Position numbers and translations under genes: made by a program. Shown here piece by piece: positions 15,779-23,860 of a DNA stretch of 33,792 nt. Source of the stretch: an uncultured Alphaproteobacteria bacterium. GTDB taxonomy: Bacteria > Pseudomonadota > Alphaproteobacteria > Rhodobacterales > Rhodobacteraceae. A model generated the notes under the pieces. The model did no database searches. It was not told the DNA's origin and saw only the letters and a list, made by a program, of their open reading frames with translations. Within the stretch, counting starts at the first letter, position 1; each line of letters starts with the position of its first letter. The stretch lies in assembly GCA_902537215.1 (NCBI GenBank), contig CACBAM010000001.1, positions 185,100-218,891 on the forward strand, read 5' to 3'.

Positions 15779-16858
15779 ATGGTCTCAAAAAATTCTAGAA
15801 GAAATCGGACGATGCTGTTGATCGTAGGAGCTACGTTTTTTAGTTTAACACTCTATTCCGGTGAAATAATAGCTGAGTTGGTAAAAGCAAATCTACTATC
15901 GATTAATCTTGAAAAAATAAGTGATGATGGTGAAAGTAAAAACAGAAGGATGCTTGCAAATAGAAAGCTTGAGGAGGTGACCTCTAAACTACTGAATGCA
16001 GAAAAATCGTTGCTCGATAGCAGTCAAGAATTATCTAAATTAGAAATGGCTAGAAAGGATCTGCAATCGGAGAAGGAGAAACTCACTCAAAGTATTGAAA
16101 AGCTCAAATTTGAACTGGTAGATCAACAAAACAAAAAAAAATTAGCTGAAAATAAAAAAGGAAAAACTGAAAGTGAGCTGGATCTACTTAAAAACGAAAA
16201 CGAGCAGTTAAAAGAAAAGATTAGCGCTTTAGATGAAGTGGCGCTGGAAAAAAACAAATTGGAAAGCGCATTAAATAATTTAAAGAAAAAAAATAGAAGT
16301 TTAATAGAACAAGTAAAGAATGTGCCTGATAAAGAAAAATTATTAGAAAGGTCGGAAGAACTTAAGCAGAAAATAGTTTCACTCAATGAACAACTTACCA
16401 CTCAAAAAATGCTTATCGAAGGTTATGAGTCAAATCAACAAATCCAGCTAAATAGCATCAGTAACTCTGAGACTGATAGCAATGACAATTACAAGAAGCT
16501 AATACTAGATTTAAAGAGAGAGCATAGAAATGAGATTGGAAGATTAAAAAGTGAGATAGCGCGATCAGAAAAATATAGAGTTAACTTCGACGAATTAAAT
16601 GGTATCAAAGTCGTTTTTTCCGGTTTTATGGGCTATGACCTAGAACGTAAAGAAATAATTTTTATGACTAGAGAAGGTCAAAAAATAATGATGGTACAAG
16701 ACAATTTTACCGGTACTTTAGTTGGGGAATGTGGGTTGCCGGTTATATCCAGTGAAAATGAGACTAGGTGTGCAGCAACCATAATAGCTCGTTTACTTTT
16801 TCATAAGAATGGTCCAATAATGAAAGGCTTGGAAATTGTTGAGGTGAGAAAAAAATAA
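15779..16858 (+). CDS. Membrane-anchored coiled-coil protein of unknown function
   Basis: I do not recognise this 359-residue protein. A basic start (KNSRRNR) leads into one hydrophobic segment (about 11-33). A long, Lys- and Glu-rich coiled coil with heptad-like leucines follows (about 50-265), then a compact C-terminal domain (about 272-359). That domain contains GIKVVFSGFMGYDLERKEIIF, a CGLPV motif and a second Cys at ETRCAATI. The topology suggests one membrane anchor with the rest outside the cytoplasm. It lies 8 bases before an SltF-like transglycosylase and its sigma-54 site, so a role around the flagellum or cell wall is possible but unproven. Confidence 0.8.
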   Translation: MVSKNSRRNRTMLLIVGATFFSLTLYSGEIIAELVKANLLSINLEKISDDGESKNRRMLANRKLEEVTSKLLNAEKSLLDSSQELSKLEMARKDLQSEKEKLTQSIEKLKFELVDQQNKKKLAENKKGKTESELDLLKNENEQLKEKISALDEVALEKNKLESALNNLKKKNRSLIEQVKNVPDKEKLLERSEELKQKIVSLNEQLTTQKMLIEGYESNQQIQLNSISNSETDSNDNYKKLILDLKREHRNEIGRLKSEIARSEKYRVNFDELNGIKVVFSGFMGYDLERKEIIFMTREGQKIMMVQDNFTGTLVGECGLPVISSENETRCAATIIARLLFHKNGPIMKGLEIVEVRKK

Positions 16859-16870
16859 ATTAACCTATGT

Positions 16871-16886
16871 TGGCATGCTCATTGCA
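16871..16886 (+). promoter_or_regulatory. Sigma-54 promoter of the transglycosylase gene
   Basis: TGGCATGCTCATTGCA has GG and GC separated by exactly ten bases and matches the sigma-54 -24/-12 consensus at nearly every key base. Transcription would start near 16897, only about 9 bases before the ATG chosen for the transglycosylase. This rules out the upstream ATG at 16867, which lies in front of the promoter. Confidence 0.8.
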
Positions 16887-16905
16887 GTTTTATTGCATGA
16901 TCATA

Positions 16906-17820
16906 ATGAATTTACGATTTCTTGAGTATAAAATCTCGGTTTTAATTTTCCTATTCACCTTACTTATAAACTTTAGTGGGGCACACTCTCAGCATTTGAA
17001 TAGTCACCAAGATGCATTACGGTGTGAGTATCTCGCAAAGGATGCAGAAAAAAAGTACGGATTACCAGAAAATATTCTATTGAGTATATCCAGAGTTGAA
17101 TCAGGTTATCAAAAAGTAGATGGGGTTATAAGAGCTTGGCCGTGGACATTAAATGCGGGGGGTGATAGCTCGTATTTTCAAACGAAAGAAGATGCTATAC
17201 GCTCTCTAGAAGAAAGAATTAAAAAGGGTGTCACAAATATCGATATTGGCTGTATGCAGCTAAATTTTCGTTGGCACAAAGATTTTTTTAATAACTTAAG
17301 TGATATGATAAACCCAATAAAAAACGTTGATTACGCAGCAAGATTTCTAAACAAACTGCACCAAAGACATCGTTCATGGGAAAAGGCGGTGAAATACTAT
17401 CATTCCTCAAAGAGCAAATATAATGTAAAATACTACAGAAAGGTTAGATCAGTCTGGAAAAAAGAGAATAACAAGAGCTCATTGGCACCAAAGCTTTTAG
17501 CAGCTGTTCTTGAACCTAAACCTAAAAAAGCAAACATTTTTATAAAGAAAGAAGAAAGGGTGCCTTTGATCAAATTGAACCAAAAAGATCAATATTTGCA
17601 AGTTAAAGAGTCTGAAGCTTATAAACAGGATATTAAGGAGAATAAGTCTGAAGTCGTTAGTGCGGTGAATTTTCATACGATGGTAGACACTAATACTGAA
17701 TTTGATTTTACGAGTTTTGTTAAAAGTATAAGTCGGAAAAATACCGCAGTGCCTAAATATATTCGTGATAATTGGACAATTGTGTTATCAATAAGGAATC
17801 AACTTGAAAACAGCAAGTAA
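16906..17820 (+). CDS. Lytic transglycosylase, SLT domain (SltF-like, flagellar)
   Basis: Soluble lytic transglycosylases cut peptidoglycan; SltF-type enzymes open the wall for the flagellar rod. A signal peptide (residues 1-25, ending SGAHSQ) is followed by an SLT domain. It has AEKKYGLPENILLSISRVESG with a likely catalytic Glu, AWPWTLNAGG, IDIGCMQLNFRWH and ARFLNKLHQRHRSWEKAVKYYH. The C-terminal third is a Lys-rich unknown tail. ATG at 16906 is preferred over 16867 and 16897 because of the sigma-54 promoter just upstream. Neighbours and promoter support a flagellar role rather than general wall turnover. Confidence 0.85.
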   Translation: MNLRFLEYKISVLIFLFTLLINFSGAHSQHLNSHQDALRCEYLAKDAEKKYGLPENILLSISRVESGYQKVDGVIRAWPWTLNAGGDSSYFQTKEDAIRSLEERIKKGVTNIDIGCMQLNFRWHKDFFNNLSDMINPIKNVDYAARFLNKLHQRHRSWEKAVKYYHSSKSKYNVKYYRKVRSVWKKENNKSSLAPKLLAAVLEPKPKKANIFIKKEERVPLIKLNQKDQYLQVKESEAYKQDIKENKSEVVSAVNFHTMVDTNTEFDFTSFVKSISRKNTAVPKYIRDNWTIVLSIRNQLENSK

Positions 17821-17829
17821 ATTGATTGC

Positions 17830-18051
17830 ATGAATGAGACAGAAAAAAAACTATTGGATGAAATCGTAATATTACTGAAAAAACATCCAGATTTTGATCC
17901 TCCTTTTTTCAGAACGGATGGAGACCTCGTTATACCTCTAAATAGTGCATTAAAAAAAAATAGAGAGGCCCATAGAAGGTTTGCAAATGCATTTAGTCAG
18001 ATGATGAAAAGTGATGCAAGCAAGAGGCGGAAAAATAAGGCTTGGGTTTAA
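17830..18051 (+). CDS. Small unknown protein, 73 residues
   Basis: The frame begins 10 bases after the transglycosylase stop and is probably co-transcribed with it. The protein is hydrophilic. An N-terminal helix with Lys and Glu leads to HPDFDPPFFRTDGDLVIPL (18-36), then a basic C-terminal half (KKNREAHRRFANAF, ASKRRKNKAW). There is no signal peptide or membrane segment, so it should be cytosolic. The basic tail could bind nucleic acid, lipid or a partner protein. I do not recognise the family. Confidence 0.65.
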   Translation: MNETEKKLLDEIVILLKKHPDFDPPFFRTDGDLVIPLNSALKKNREAHRRFANAFSQMMKSDASKRRKNKAWV

Positions 18052-18071
18052 AATTATTCGCGGCTTTAGGT

Positions 18072-18974
18072 ATGATTACAAAAGAACGTCTTCTCGAAAT
18101 ATTGGATAAAAGTAAGCCAGAGGACAAAGTAAGCTTCTATACTGAGATTGCGCTTTCTTCTTTAATTATTATGAATCTCCTAGCTGTATCATTGGAGTCT
18201 GTGCCTAGTTTGAGTGAAAAATACTCTAGATCTTTTCTTTACTTTGAGATTTTTTCGGTGGTAATCTTTGGCCTAGAATACGTTGCGCGAATATGGGCTA
18301 GTTCTGAGAAAAAAGACACAAAGTATAGTTCGAGCCTCGGAAGAAGGTTAAGCTATATTTTTAGCTTTACTGGAATCATCGATTTTTTAGCGATCGTTCC
18401 AAGTATTCTCGCAATATTTATAACCAGTGTAGACTTGAGGTGGTTAAGGGTTCTAAGGTTACTTCGATTACTAAAGATCTCACACTATTCCACAGCACTT
18501 GAAGATTTATGGTCAGCTATAAGGCATGAAAGAAGCTCATTCGTAGCTGCTCTTTATCTTTTTGCCATTGCGTTATTTTTTTCATCAGCAATGATGTATG
18601 TTGCTGAGAATACCGCTCAACCGGATAAGTTTAAATCAATTCCTGAAACAATGTGGTGGTCTTTGATTACGTTAACAACTGTTGGTTATGGAGATGTATC
18701 TCCTCTTACACCTTTGGGAAAGATCATCGGTGCTGTGACAGCTGTAATGGGAGTTTGCGTAGTTGCTCTTTTAACTGGTATCGTAGCAAATGCATTTGCC
18801 AATCAAGTGGCAAGAAGAAAAGCGATATTGGAGGCAGAAGTAGCTAATGCTCTTTTAGATGGCGAAATTTCGGATCAAGAGCAAGAGAAGATCGAATCGT
18901 TAAGAAAAAGATTTGATTTGAGTGAAGACCATGTTGATGCAATTATCGAGGTTTTTAAAGATACAAAAAAATAG
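18072..18974 (+). CDS. Voltage-gated potassium channel-like protein
   Basis: The 300-residue protein has six membrane segments of a Kv-type subunit. The S4 segment carries a positive charge at every third residue (LRWLRVLRLLRLLK). The pore loop MWWSLITLTTVGYGD holds the K+ selectivity filter TVGYGD, and S6 ends with GIVANAFANQ. A cytosolic C-terminal tail (about 45 residues) contains LLDGEISDQEQEKIESL. ATG at 18072 is preferred; a TTG at 18042 would overlap the previous gene and neither has a clear ribosome site. It would pass K+ as a tetramer. It follows two genes in an apparent sigma-54 transcript. Confidence 0.9.
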   Translation: MITKERLLEILDKSKPEDKVSFYTEIALSSLIIMNLLAVSLESVPSLSEKYSRSFLYFEIFSVVIFGLEYVARIWASSEKKDTKYSSSLGRRLSYIFSFTGIIDFLAIVPSILAIFITSVDLRWLRVLRLLRLLKISHYSTALEDLWSAIRHERSSFVAALYLFAIALFFSSAMMYVAENTAQPDKFKSIPETMWWSLITLTTVGYGDVSPLTPLGKIIGAVTAVMGVCVVALLTGIVANAFANQVARRKAILEAEVANALLDGEISDQEQEKIESLRKRFDLSEDHVDAIIEVFKDTKK

Positions 18975-18988
18975 GTGATTAAAAATAT

Positions 18989-19004
18989 TGGCATGTTTTG
19001 TGCA
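18989..19004 (+). promoter_or_regulatory. Sigma-54 promoter of the 56-residue gene
   Basis: TGGCATGTTTTGTGCA has GG and GC ten bases apart and shares eight leading bases (TGGCATGn) with the transglycosylase promoter. The predicted start near 19015 lies 16 bases before the ATG at 19031 and just upstream of a GGAGAAGGAT ribosome site. It sits in the short gap after the channel gene. Confidence 0.78.
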
Positions 19005-19030
19005 GTTTATCTGATAAAACGGAGAAGGAT

Positions 19031-19201
19031 ATGACTAGCAATACACATGAAAAAGTATCAGACCCAATAATCTTAGACCAAGATTTTAATTTGGCTTTCA
19101 AATTGGTGTTCTTTGACGAAAATGATAAAGAGGTGGGACCGGCACAATACAAAGAGCTAAGCACTTTTAGTGTTGAAAGAGAAATTTCCTCAAAGCAATA
19201 A
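19031..19201 (+). CDS. 56-residue orphan protein with its own sigma-54 promoter
   Basis: The ATG at 19031 follows a strong purine-rich ribosome site (GGAGAAGGAT), and the frame ends at 19201. An in-frame upstream ATG at 18998 lies inside the sigma-54 promoter, so the shorter form is preferred. The protein is acidic and soluble: a polar start (SNTHEKVSDP), then DQDFNLAFKLVFFDENDKEVG, which could form a beta hairpin, and a polar end. No family is recognised. A dedicated sigma-54 promoter beside rpoN and flagellar genes suggests a small motility-linked factor or regulator. Confidence 0.7.
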   Translation: MTSNTHEKVSDPIILDQDFNLAFKLVFFDENDKEVGPAQYKELSTFSVEREISSKQ

Positions 19202-19240
19202 ATCTGTAGAAGGTGAAGTTATGTGGATCTAAGATCGGTC

Positions 19241-20731
19241 CTAGCTTACAGTCATTGTATCCAATTTAGCTCTCCTTTTTCTTTCCGAGGAGGAAGGAAT
19301 ATTCAGCATTTCCCGATATTTAGCTACTGTTCTCCTAGCTAACTTTACACCATTTTTACTTACAATTTTTGCTATTAAATCATCACTTAGTGGTTTTTCA
19401 CCTTTCTCGTCATCCAAAATTTTCTTTATCATATTTCTGACTGCTGCAGCTGACTTACCAATCTCCTTGTCATTAGTTTCAATGGTAACACTAAAAAGTG
19501 ATTTTAGTGGAAACGTTCCCTTAGGAGTAGAAACCATCAAACCGTTTGTTACTCTACTCACTGTGCTCTCATGCATTTTTATTGCAATCGCAATATCTTT
19601 TAGTGAAAGAGGTTCAAGAAAGTCCAAACCTTTTTCAAGGAAGTGCTTTTGTCTCTTTATTATTTCTGCTGTTATCTTTAGCGTTGTAACGTTTCTTTGC
19701 TCTAAAGCTCTTTTCAGCCATCTTGCAGATGAAAGAGCTTGGCTTGCATATCCGTCAACTTTAGAGCTATCTCGACCTACTGGCGATAACTTTTTGGCAT
19801 AATCCTCATTAATATTTATTGATGGGAGAGTAGAACGATTAAGATCAACTACCCAGTCCTCACCGACTTTTCTCACTAAAAGGTCTGGTTTTTGTATATT
19901 TGAAGTCTCCGAAAAGAATGAAGCACCTGGCTTTGGGTCAACACTTCTGATTATAATAAGAAACTCTTTGATTTTTCTTTCGTCACAATCAATCTTTTTC
20001 ATCAAACTTTTTAAATCACCTTTACCAAGTAGGGAAAGATTGTCTAAAAGAACAGAAAGACCGTTACACATTAAGCCTTTTTCTATAATTTGAAGTCTCA
20101 AGCATTCGGATAAATTTCTTGCAAAGAGCCCAGTCGGTTCTGCACCTTGTAGCTTTGTTAAGACATTCTCAAGATCAACATAATCGACGCTTGTTTCAGT
20201 TTGAATTTCATCTAGTGATTTTCCAAGCCACCCCGAAGGTTCTATCGCCTCCAAAAAATATCTCGCAATGAAATGTTCTCTTTGAGAACTTAATAGATAA
20301 GGCAATTGATCTTCGATGTGCGCAATTAATGATTTTTCATGATTGGGTACTGTCGATGCTATTAGATCCCAGTCCTCACCATTATTTGATTTGCTGCTAA
20401 TTGCTGATCCATAGTCTATGCCAGCATTATCAAAGCGATTATCATAGTCATCATTATTCGTGGGATCGTCTGAAAAATCAGCTGTATCCTTTGCCAGAAC
20501 CTGTTCAGAGTTAGAGTCACTTTTATTTAAAGAGTTAGCACTTGTTTCATTTTTCTCTGATTTCTGCGTTTCTTCTTCCACGTTAATAAAAGGATTGTCA
20601 AAAGTTTGCTCCTCTAAAAATTGCTTTAGCTCGAGGTTGGTTAGCTGAAGCAACTTAATTGCTTGTTGGAGTTGCGGGGTCATTACCAATGACTGTTTTT
20701 GTTTTATGTTTAAAGACTGTGATAATTGCAT
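19241..20731 (-). CDS. rpoN: RNA polymerase sigma-54 factor
   Basis: Sigma-54 directs RNA polymerase to -24/-12 promoters and needs an AAA+ activator. The 496-residue protein has region I rich in Gln and Leu (QSLVMTPQLQQAIKLLQLTN), an acidic region II (about 55-115), and the core-binding part. A helix-turn-helix region follows (DIAIAIKMHESTVSRVTNG, then TPKGTFPLKSLFS), and then the RpoN box ARRTVAKYRE (465-474). AAGGAG lies 7 bases before the ATG. Four sigma-54-type promoters in the window flank flagellar genes. This may therefore be a flagellum-dedicated copy, though a general RpoN is equally possible. No activator is present here. Confidence 0.97.
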   Translation of the reverse strand: MQLSQSLNIKQKQSLVMTPQLQQAIKLLQLTNLELKQFLEEQTFDNPFINVEEETQKSEKNETSANSLNKSDSNSEQVLAKDTADFSDDPTNNDDYDNRFDNAGIDYGSAISSKSNNGEDWDLIASTVPNHEKSLIAHIEDQLPYLLSSQREHFIARYFLEAIEPSGWLGKSLDEIQTETSVDYVDLENVLTKLQGAEPTGLFARNLSECLRLQIIEKGLMCNGLSVLLDNLSLLGKGDLKSLMKKIDCDERKIKEFLIIIRSVDPKPGASFFSETSNIQKPDLLVRKVGEDWVVDLNRSTLPSININEDYAKKLSPVGRDSSKVDGYASQALSSARWLKRALEQRNVTTLKITAEIIKRQKHFLEKGLDFLEPLSLKDIAIAIKMHESTVSRVTNGLMVSTPKGTFPLKSLFSVTIETNDKEIGKSAAAVRNMIKKILDDEKGEKPLSDDLIAKIVSKNGVKLARRTVAKYREMLNIPSSSERKRRAKLDTMTVS

Positions 20732-20937
20732 TTAAAATCTCCTTGTGAGATTATGAAAGCAGGTTTCTTTGAAAATTCAAAAAATTCAATTTGACAAGTC
20801 TTAATGTCAGCTTTTTGAAACAATTACTCAACAAAAACAATATGTTAAATTGTAGCATCAAAAATTAAAAATCATATATGTCAAAAAAAAACTATGAAAA
20901 AGTTAAGGCATAAGTTAATTTATCCCAGAGGTTCAAA

Positions 20938-21180
20938 ATGTTTAGAATAAGACAGAAAAACACACCTGAAGGCCCATGTTTTGCGTGTAGATTAATCAGA
21001 TCATTTATAATGGCCACTGCAATGCTAGTAGTGTTAGGACTAGTGGCTAGTGATCGGCTATACTTAATAACTTTTATTACCACTGAATTGATAGCCGTGA
21101 TTATTATGGTACTTGGGCTAATTTTATTTTTGTTCAAGCTCTGGCGGTGGAAAACAGATAGGACCGAAAAAGGAATGTAA
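20938..21180 (+). CDS. Small two-helix membrane protein
   Basis: The 80-residue frame has AGAGG as ribosome site eight bases before the ATG. A short cytosolic start with CFACRLIRS contains two Cys residues (C14, C17). Two hydrophobic segments follow (about 24-40 and 43-64), with a basic tail FKLWRWKTDRTEKG. It diverges from rpoN and converges on the DUF1566 gene. The opposite-strand frame here lacks these features. I do not recognise a family, and no promoter could be picked in the 206-base gap before it. Confidence 0.65.
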   Translation: MFRIRQKNTPEGPCFACRLIRSFIMATAMLVVLGLVASDRLYLITFITTELIAVIIMVLGLILFLFKLWRWKTDRTEKGM

Positions 21181-21190
21181 GCAAAAAATC

Positions 21191-21670
21191 CTATCTATCT
21201 CGTACTAATCTGACTGCTAGCTCCTTAATTGGAGAAAATCTATTGAAAGAGAAACCAGTATGGAAATTAACACTTACATAGAACTTGCTATTGAAAATAC
21301 TTCGGTCACCTGTCCAATACGGAGCATTATCTGTATTTGGAAAAATCTCTTCATTTATTTTTGGAGAGGAACACTCTTTGCAAACTATAGATTTAAGCTC
21401 TGCTTTTGAAGGTAATCGCCATTTCCCACCAAGTTGTTCATTAGCAATATCTAGAGCTGTTGGGACCATATCTAATGATAGGTTAACTATATTCCCCACA
21501 CATTTATTGCCGTTCCATTGCTGGCCCACAGTGCACCTTAGCCACTCAATTTTTCGTTCTAAATCAACAACTATGTGCTCTTTCACAATAAATCTGCTAT
21601 CACCAGCGTGCAAATTAGAACCGGTGAAAATTAAAATAAAAAATAAGGCTATAAGTCGTATATTTGGCAT
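21191..21670 (-). CDS. Secreted DUF1566 (Lcl C-terminal) family protein
   Basis: The 159-residue protein has a signal peptide (hydrophobic core 5-16, cleavage after NLHA) and one DUF1566-type domain. Marks are a KIEWLRC start, the hallmark WRLPSKAELKSIV (84-96), PYWTG, VSVNFHTGF and a closing VRLVR. Cys46/Cys57 and Cys97/Cys100 are two likely disulfide pairs in the periplasm. ATG at 21670 is chosen, since it starts right at the signal peptide; the longer frame opens with GTG at 21700. It diverges from motA. A near sigma-54 site (TGGCATCAATCTTGTT) precedes it, but it has GT instead of GC. The function is unknown. Confidence 0.8.
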   Translation of the reverse strand: MPNIRLIALFFILIFTGSNLHAGDSRFIVKEHIVVDLERKIEWLRCTVGQQWNGNKCVGNIVNLSLDMVPTALDIANEQLGGKWRLPSKAELKSIVCKECSSPKINEEIFPNTDNAPYWTGDRSIFNSKFYVSVNFHTGFSFNRFSPIKELAVRLVRDR

Positions 21671-21768
21671 CGGTTTAGTTCTCTTGTATTTATTTGTCAC
21701 ACTATTATATTGTTAAACAAGATTGATGCCAAAAAAAGTTTCTTTGTTTTTATATCTGCCTTATTTTT

Positions 21769-21784
21769 TGGTATTATAATTGCA
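21769..21784 (+). promoter_or_regulatory. Sigma-54 promoter of motA-motB
   Basis: TGGTATTATAATTGCA has GG and GC ten bases apart. The predicted start near 21795 lies about 39 bases before the motA ATG, leaving room for the purine-rich AAAGGAAAA ribosome site. Confidence 0.72.
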
Positions 21785-21833
21785 ACGATCTTTTTGCAGG
21801 TAAAAAAGATATAACGAGCATAAAGGAAAAACT

Positions 21834-22598
21834 ATGGATATTGCCTCTCTTCTAGGATTAATTGGAGCGCTTGGATTTATTATATATGCTATGGTTTCAG
21901 GTGGTGGAGTTGGTCCCTTTATTGACGTTCCCTCATTAGCTATTGTTTTTGGTGGAACTTTCTTTTGTGTCATGTATACGTGCCCTTTGCCAACATTTCT
22001 AGGCTCTTTTGGAGTTATGGCCAAGGCTTTTTTCCCGCCTGTAAAGCCTCAAGATGAATTAGTTACAAAAATGGTTGAACTTGCTGGAATTGCAAGAAAA
22101 GATGGGATGATGGCGCTTGAGGGCCAAGATGTCCCTGATAAGTTTTTTTCCAAGGGACTGCAGATGCTAGTTGATGGAGCAGATGAGGCAAAGCTCACAA
22201 CGCAATTAAACCAAGAAATTAAAGCTATGAAGGCCCGCCATGAGTCTAATCAAAATGTTGTAAAGGCATGGATAGATATCGCTCCAGCTATGGGCATGAT
22301 TGGTACACTTGTCGGACTAGTCCTGATGCTAGGAAATATGGCAGACCCGAAGGCAATTGGCCCAGCCATGGCTGTTGCTCTTTTGACTACTCTATATGGA
22401 GCTTTTATAGCAAACGTGTTGTTTTTGCCAATGATAACTTCTCTTGAAGGTTATACCGCGTATGAGGTTACTTACAGGGAAATGGTTGTTATGGGCTTAA
22501 GAAATATAGCAAGAGGGGAGTCCCCAAGAAATATTCAGGACCAGATGGTAGCTAATTTACCGCCAGCGGTACAACAGAAACTTGAAGCTGCCGCGTAA
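21834..22598 (+). CDS. motA: Flagellar motor stator protein MotA/PomA
   Basis: MotA forms the ion channel of the stator with MotB and pushes on FliG. The 254 residues equal the length of Na+-driven PomA, and the ARKDGMMALE segment puts Arg88, Lys89 and Glu96 at PomA positions. The last two membrane helices read DIAPAMGMIGTLVGLVLMLG and IGPAMAVALLTTLYGAFIAN, typical of PomA. The first two helices lie in 1-55. This supports a sodium-type stator, but ion choice needs testing. It is followed 24 bases later by motB. Confidence 0.95.
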   Translation: MDIASLLGLIGALGFIIYAMVSGGGVGPFIDVPSLAIVFGGTFFCVMYTCPLPTFLGSFGVMAKAFFPPVKPQDELVTKMVELAGIARKDGMMALEGQDVPDKFFSKGLQMLVDGADEAKLTTQLNQEIKAMKARHESNQNVVKAWIDIAPAMGMIGTLVGLVLMLGNMADPKAIGPAMAVALLTTLYGAFIANVLFLPMITSLEGYTAYEVTYREMVVMGLRNIARGESPRNIQDQMVANLPPAVQQKLEAAA

Positions 22599-22622
22599 TA
22601 GAAAATTCCCGGAAATCTTAAG

Positions 22623-23783
22623 ATGGCAGAAGAAGTAGAAGCAGAGATAGAGGAAGAGGAAGAGGAATGTCCCAAATGTCCTCCGGTTGGAGCTCCAGCA
22701 TGGATGGCAACCTTCGCGGATATGGCTACCCTTTTAATGGCCTTTTTTGTTTTAATTCTTTCATTTGCAGAATTTAACGTTCCGAAATTCAAGCAGATAT
22801 CTGGTTCATTAAAGAATGCATTTGGTGTTCAGAGATTGGTGCCTGTAGTAGAACAACCAAAAGGTACCACTGTATTATCTTTAAACTTTAGTCCTTCTCC
22901 GAGTCCATCAGTTACTAAGCAAATGACACAGCAGACCACTAATCTAGAGAAGAAAGAACTTGAAGTGAAAACGGAAGAGGATGAGGGAGGAGAGAAGGAC
23001 AAAAGCGCTAAAGAACTAGTTGAAGCCCTTCAAGAGGCTGTTGATAAGGGAGAAATTAAAGTCGAAGCGATTGGTGAAGCTGTAAAAGTAGAAATTGGTG
23101 ATCAAGATACAGAAGCAAAAGATCTGCCTAAGTTGATACAAGAAACTCTAGAAGCTATTGAAGAGGCTAAGAACAAAACTGGAAATACTGATCAAGAGGT
23201 TCTTTTCGGTGGGCTCGAAGAAAAATTAAAGGAGCTTGCATCTCTGGCCCAAACAGAAGCGGATGGTGAAACAAGAGGATCATCAAAAGATTCTGGCGCA
23301 GGAATAAATGAAAATGACAAATCTGCAAAAGAAGCTTCAGCTAATCAAGCTGCGAATGAACTTGAAGTGGCTTTAAAAAACGAAATTGACAAAGGTTTGG
23401 TTAGTGTCGAAAGGAAAGATGGTAAGGTTTTTGTTACCGTTGGATCTGGAGGAGCCTTTTCATCAGGATCGGCAGAATTAACGTCTCAAGCAAGACAAAT
23501 TATGGCTAAAATTGCTGATAAGGGGGTAGGGGAGACAGGGACTGTAACTGTTTCTGGGCATACCGACAATGTTCCCTTAATGTTTGGAGGAAATTTCAGA
23601 GACAACTGGGATTTAGCTGCAGCTAGAGCATCTAGCGTGTTACAAGAGCTTGAGAAGGCAGGAAACATAAGTACAGACAGAATGAAAGCAGTGAGTTTTG
23701 GTGAATCAAAGCCAATTGATACAAACGAGACTTCCGCTGGTAGAGAAAAAAACAGAAGGATAGAAATTGAAATTAATTTCTAA
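22623..23783 (+). CDS. motB: Flagellar motor stator protein MotB/PomB with a long acidic linker
   Basis: MotB anchors the stator to peptidoglycan and carries the ion. An acidic start leads to CPKCPPVGAPAWMATFADMA, with the ion-binding Asp33 in the single membrane helix, and FKQISGSLKNAFGVQ as in PomB. The OmpA-like domain at the C terminus has VTVSGHTDNVPLMFGG, NWDLAAARASSVL and REKNRRIEIEI. At 386 residues it is longer than usual PomB (roughly 320). The extra length is a Glu- and Lys-rich linker (about 75-240). DKSAKE at 126 and 232, each followed by a similar stretch, indicates an internal duplication. Confidence 0.95.
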   Translation: MAEEVEAEIEEEEEECPKCPPVGAPAWMATFADMATLLMAFFVLILSFAEFNVPKFKQISGSLKNAFGVQRLVPVVEQPKGTTVLSLNFSPSPSPSVTKQMTQQTTNLEKKELEVKTEEDEGGEKDKSAKELVEALQEAVDKGEIKVEAIGEAVKVEIGDQDTEAKDLPKLIQETLEAIEEAKNKTGNTDQEVLFGGLEEKLKELASLAQTEADGETRGSSKDSGAGINENDKSAKEASANQAANELEVALKNEIDKGLVSVERKDGKVFVTVGSGGAFSSGSAELTSQARQIMAKIADKGVGETGTVTVSGHTDNVPLMFGGNFRDNWDLAAARASSVLQELEKAGNISTDRMKAVSFGESKPIDTNETSAGREKNRRIEIEINF

Positions 23784-23808
23784 TTACTTTGTTTAAGGTG
23801 CATTAAAT

Positions 23809-23826
23809 AATACGAAACCCCGTATT
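23809..23826 (+). terminator. Short hairpin after motB
   Basis: AATACG and CGTATT form a six-base stem with an AAACCC loop, 26 bases past the motB stop. Only a brief T-run follows, so it is a weak terminator candidate separating the stator genes from the methyltransferase-like gene. Confidence 0.3.
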
Positions 23827-23860
23827 TACAGCTTAGACATTAACTTAAACGTTATCTCAG

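Noticed and set aside
20892..21137. 81-residue minus-strand frame opposite the small membrane protein
   Set aside because: The plus-strand frame has a ribosome site and a sensible two-helix layout; the other is a shadow.
21717..21731. Minus-strand TGGCATCAATCTTGTT upstream of the DUF1566 gene as a fifth sigma-54 promoter
   Set aside because: Spacing fits, but the invariant -12 GC is GT, so it was only mentioned in the gene entry.
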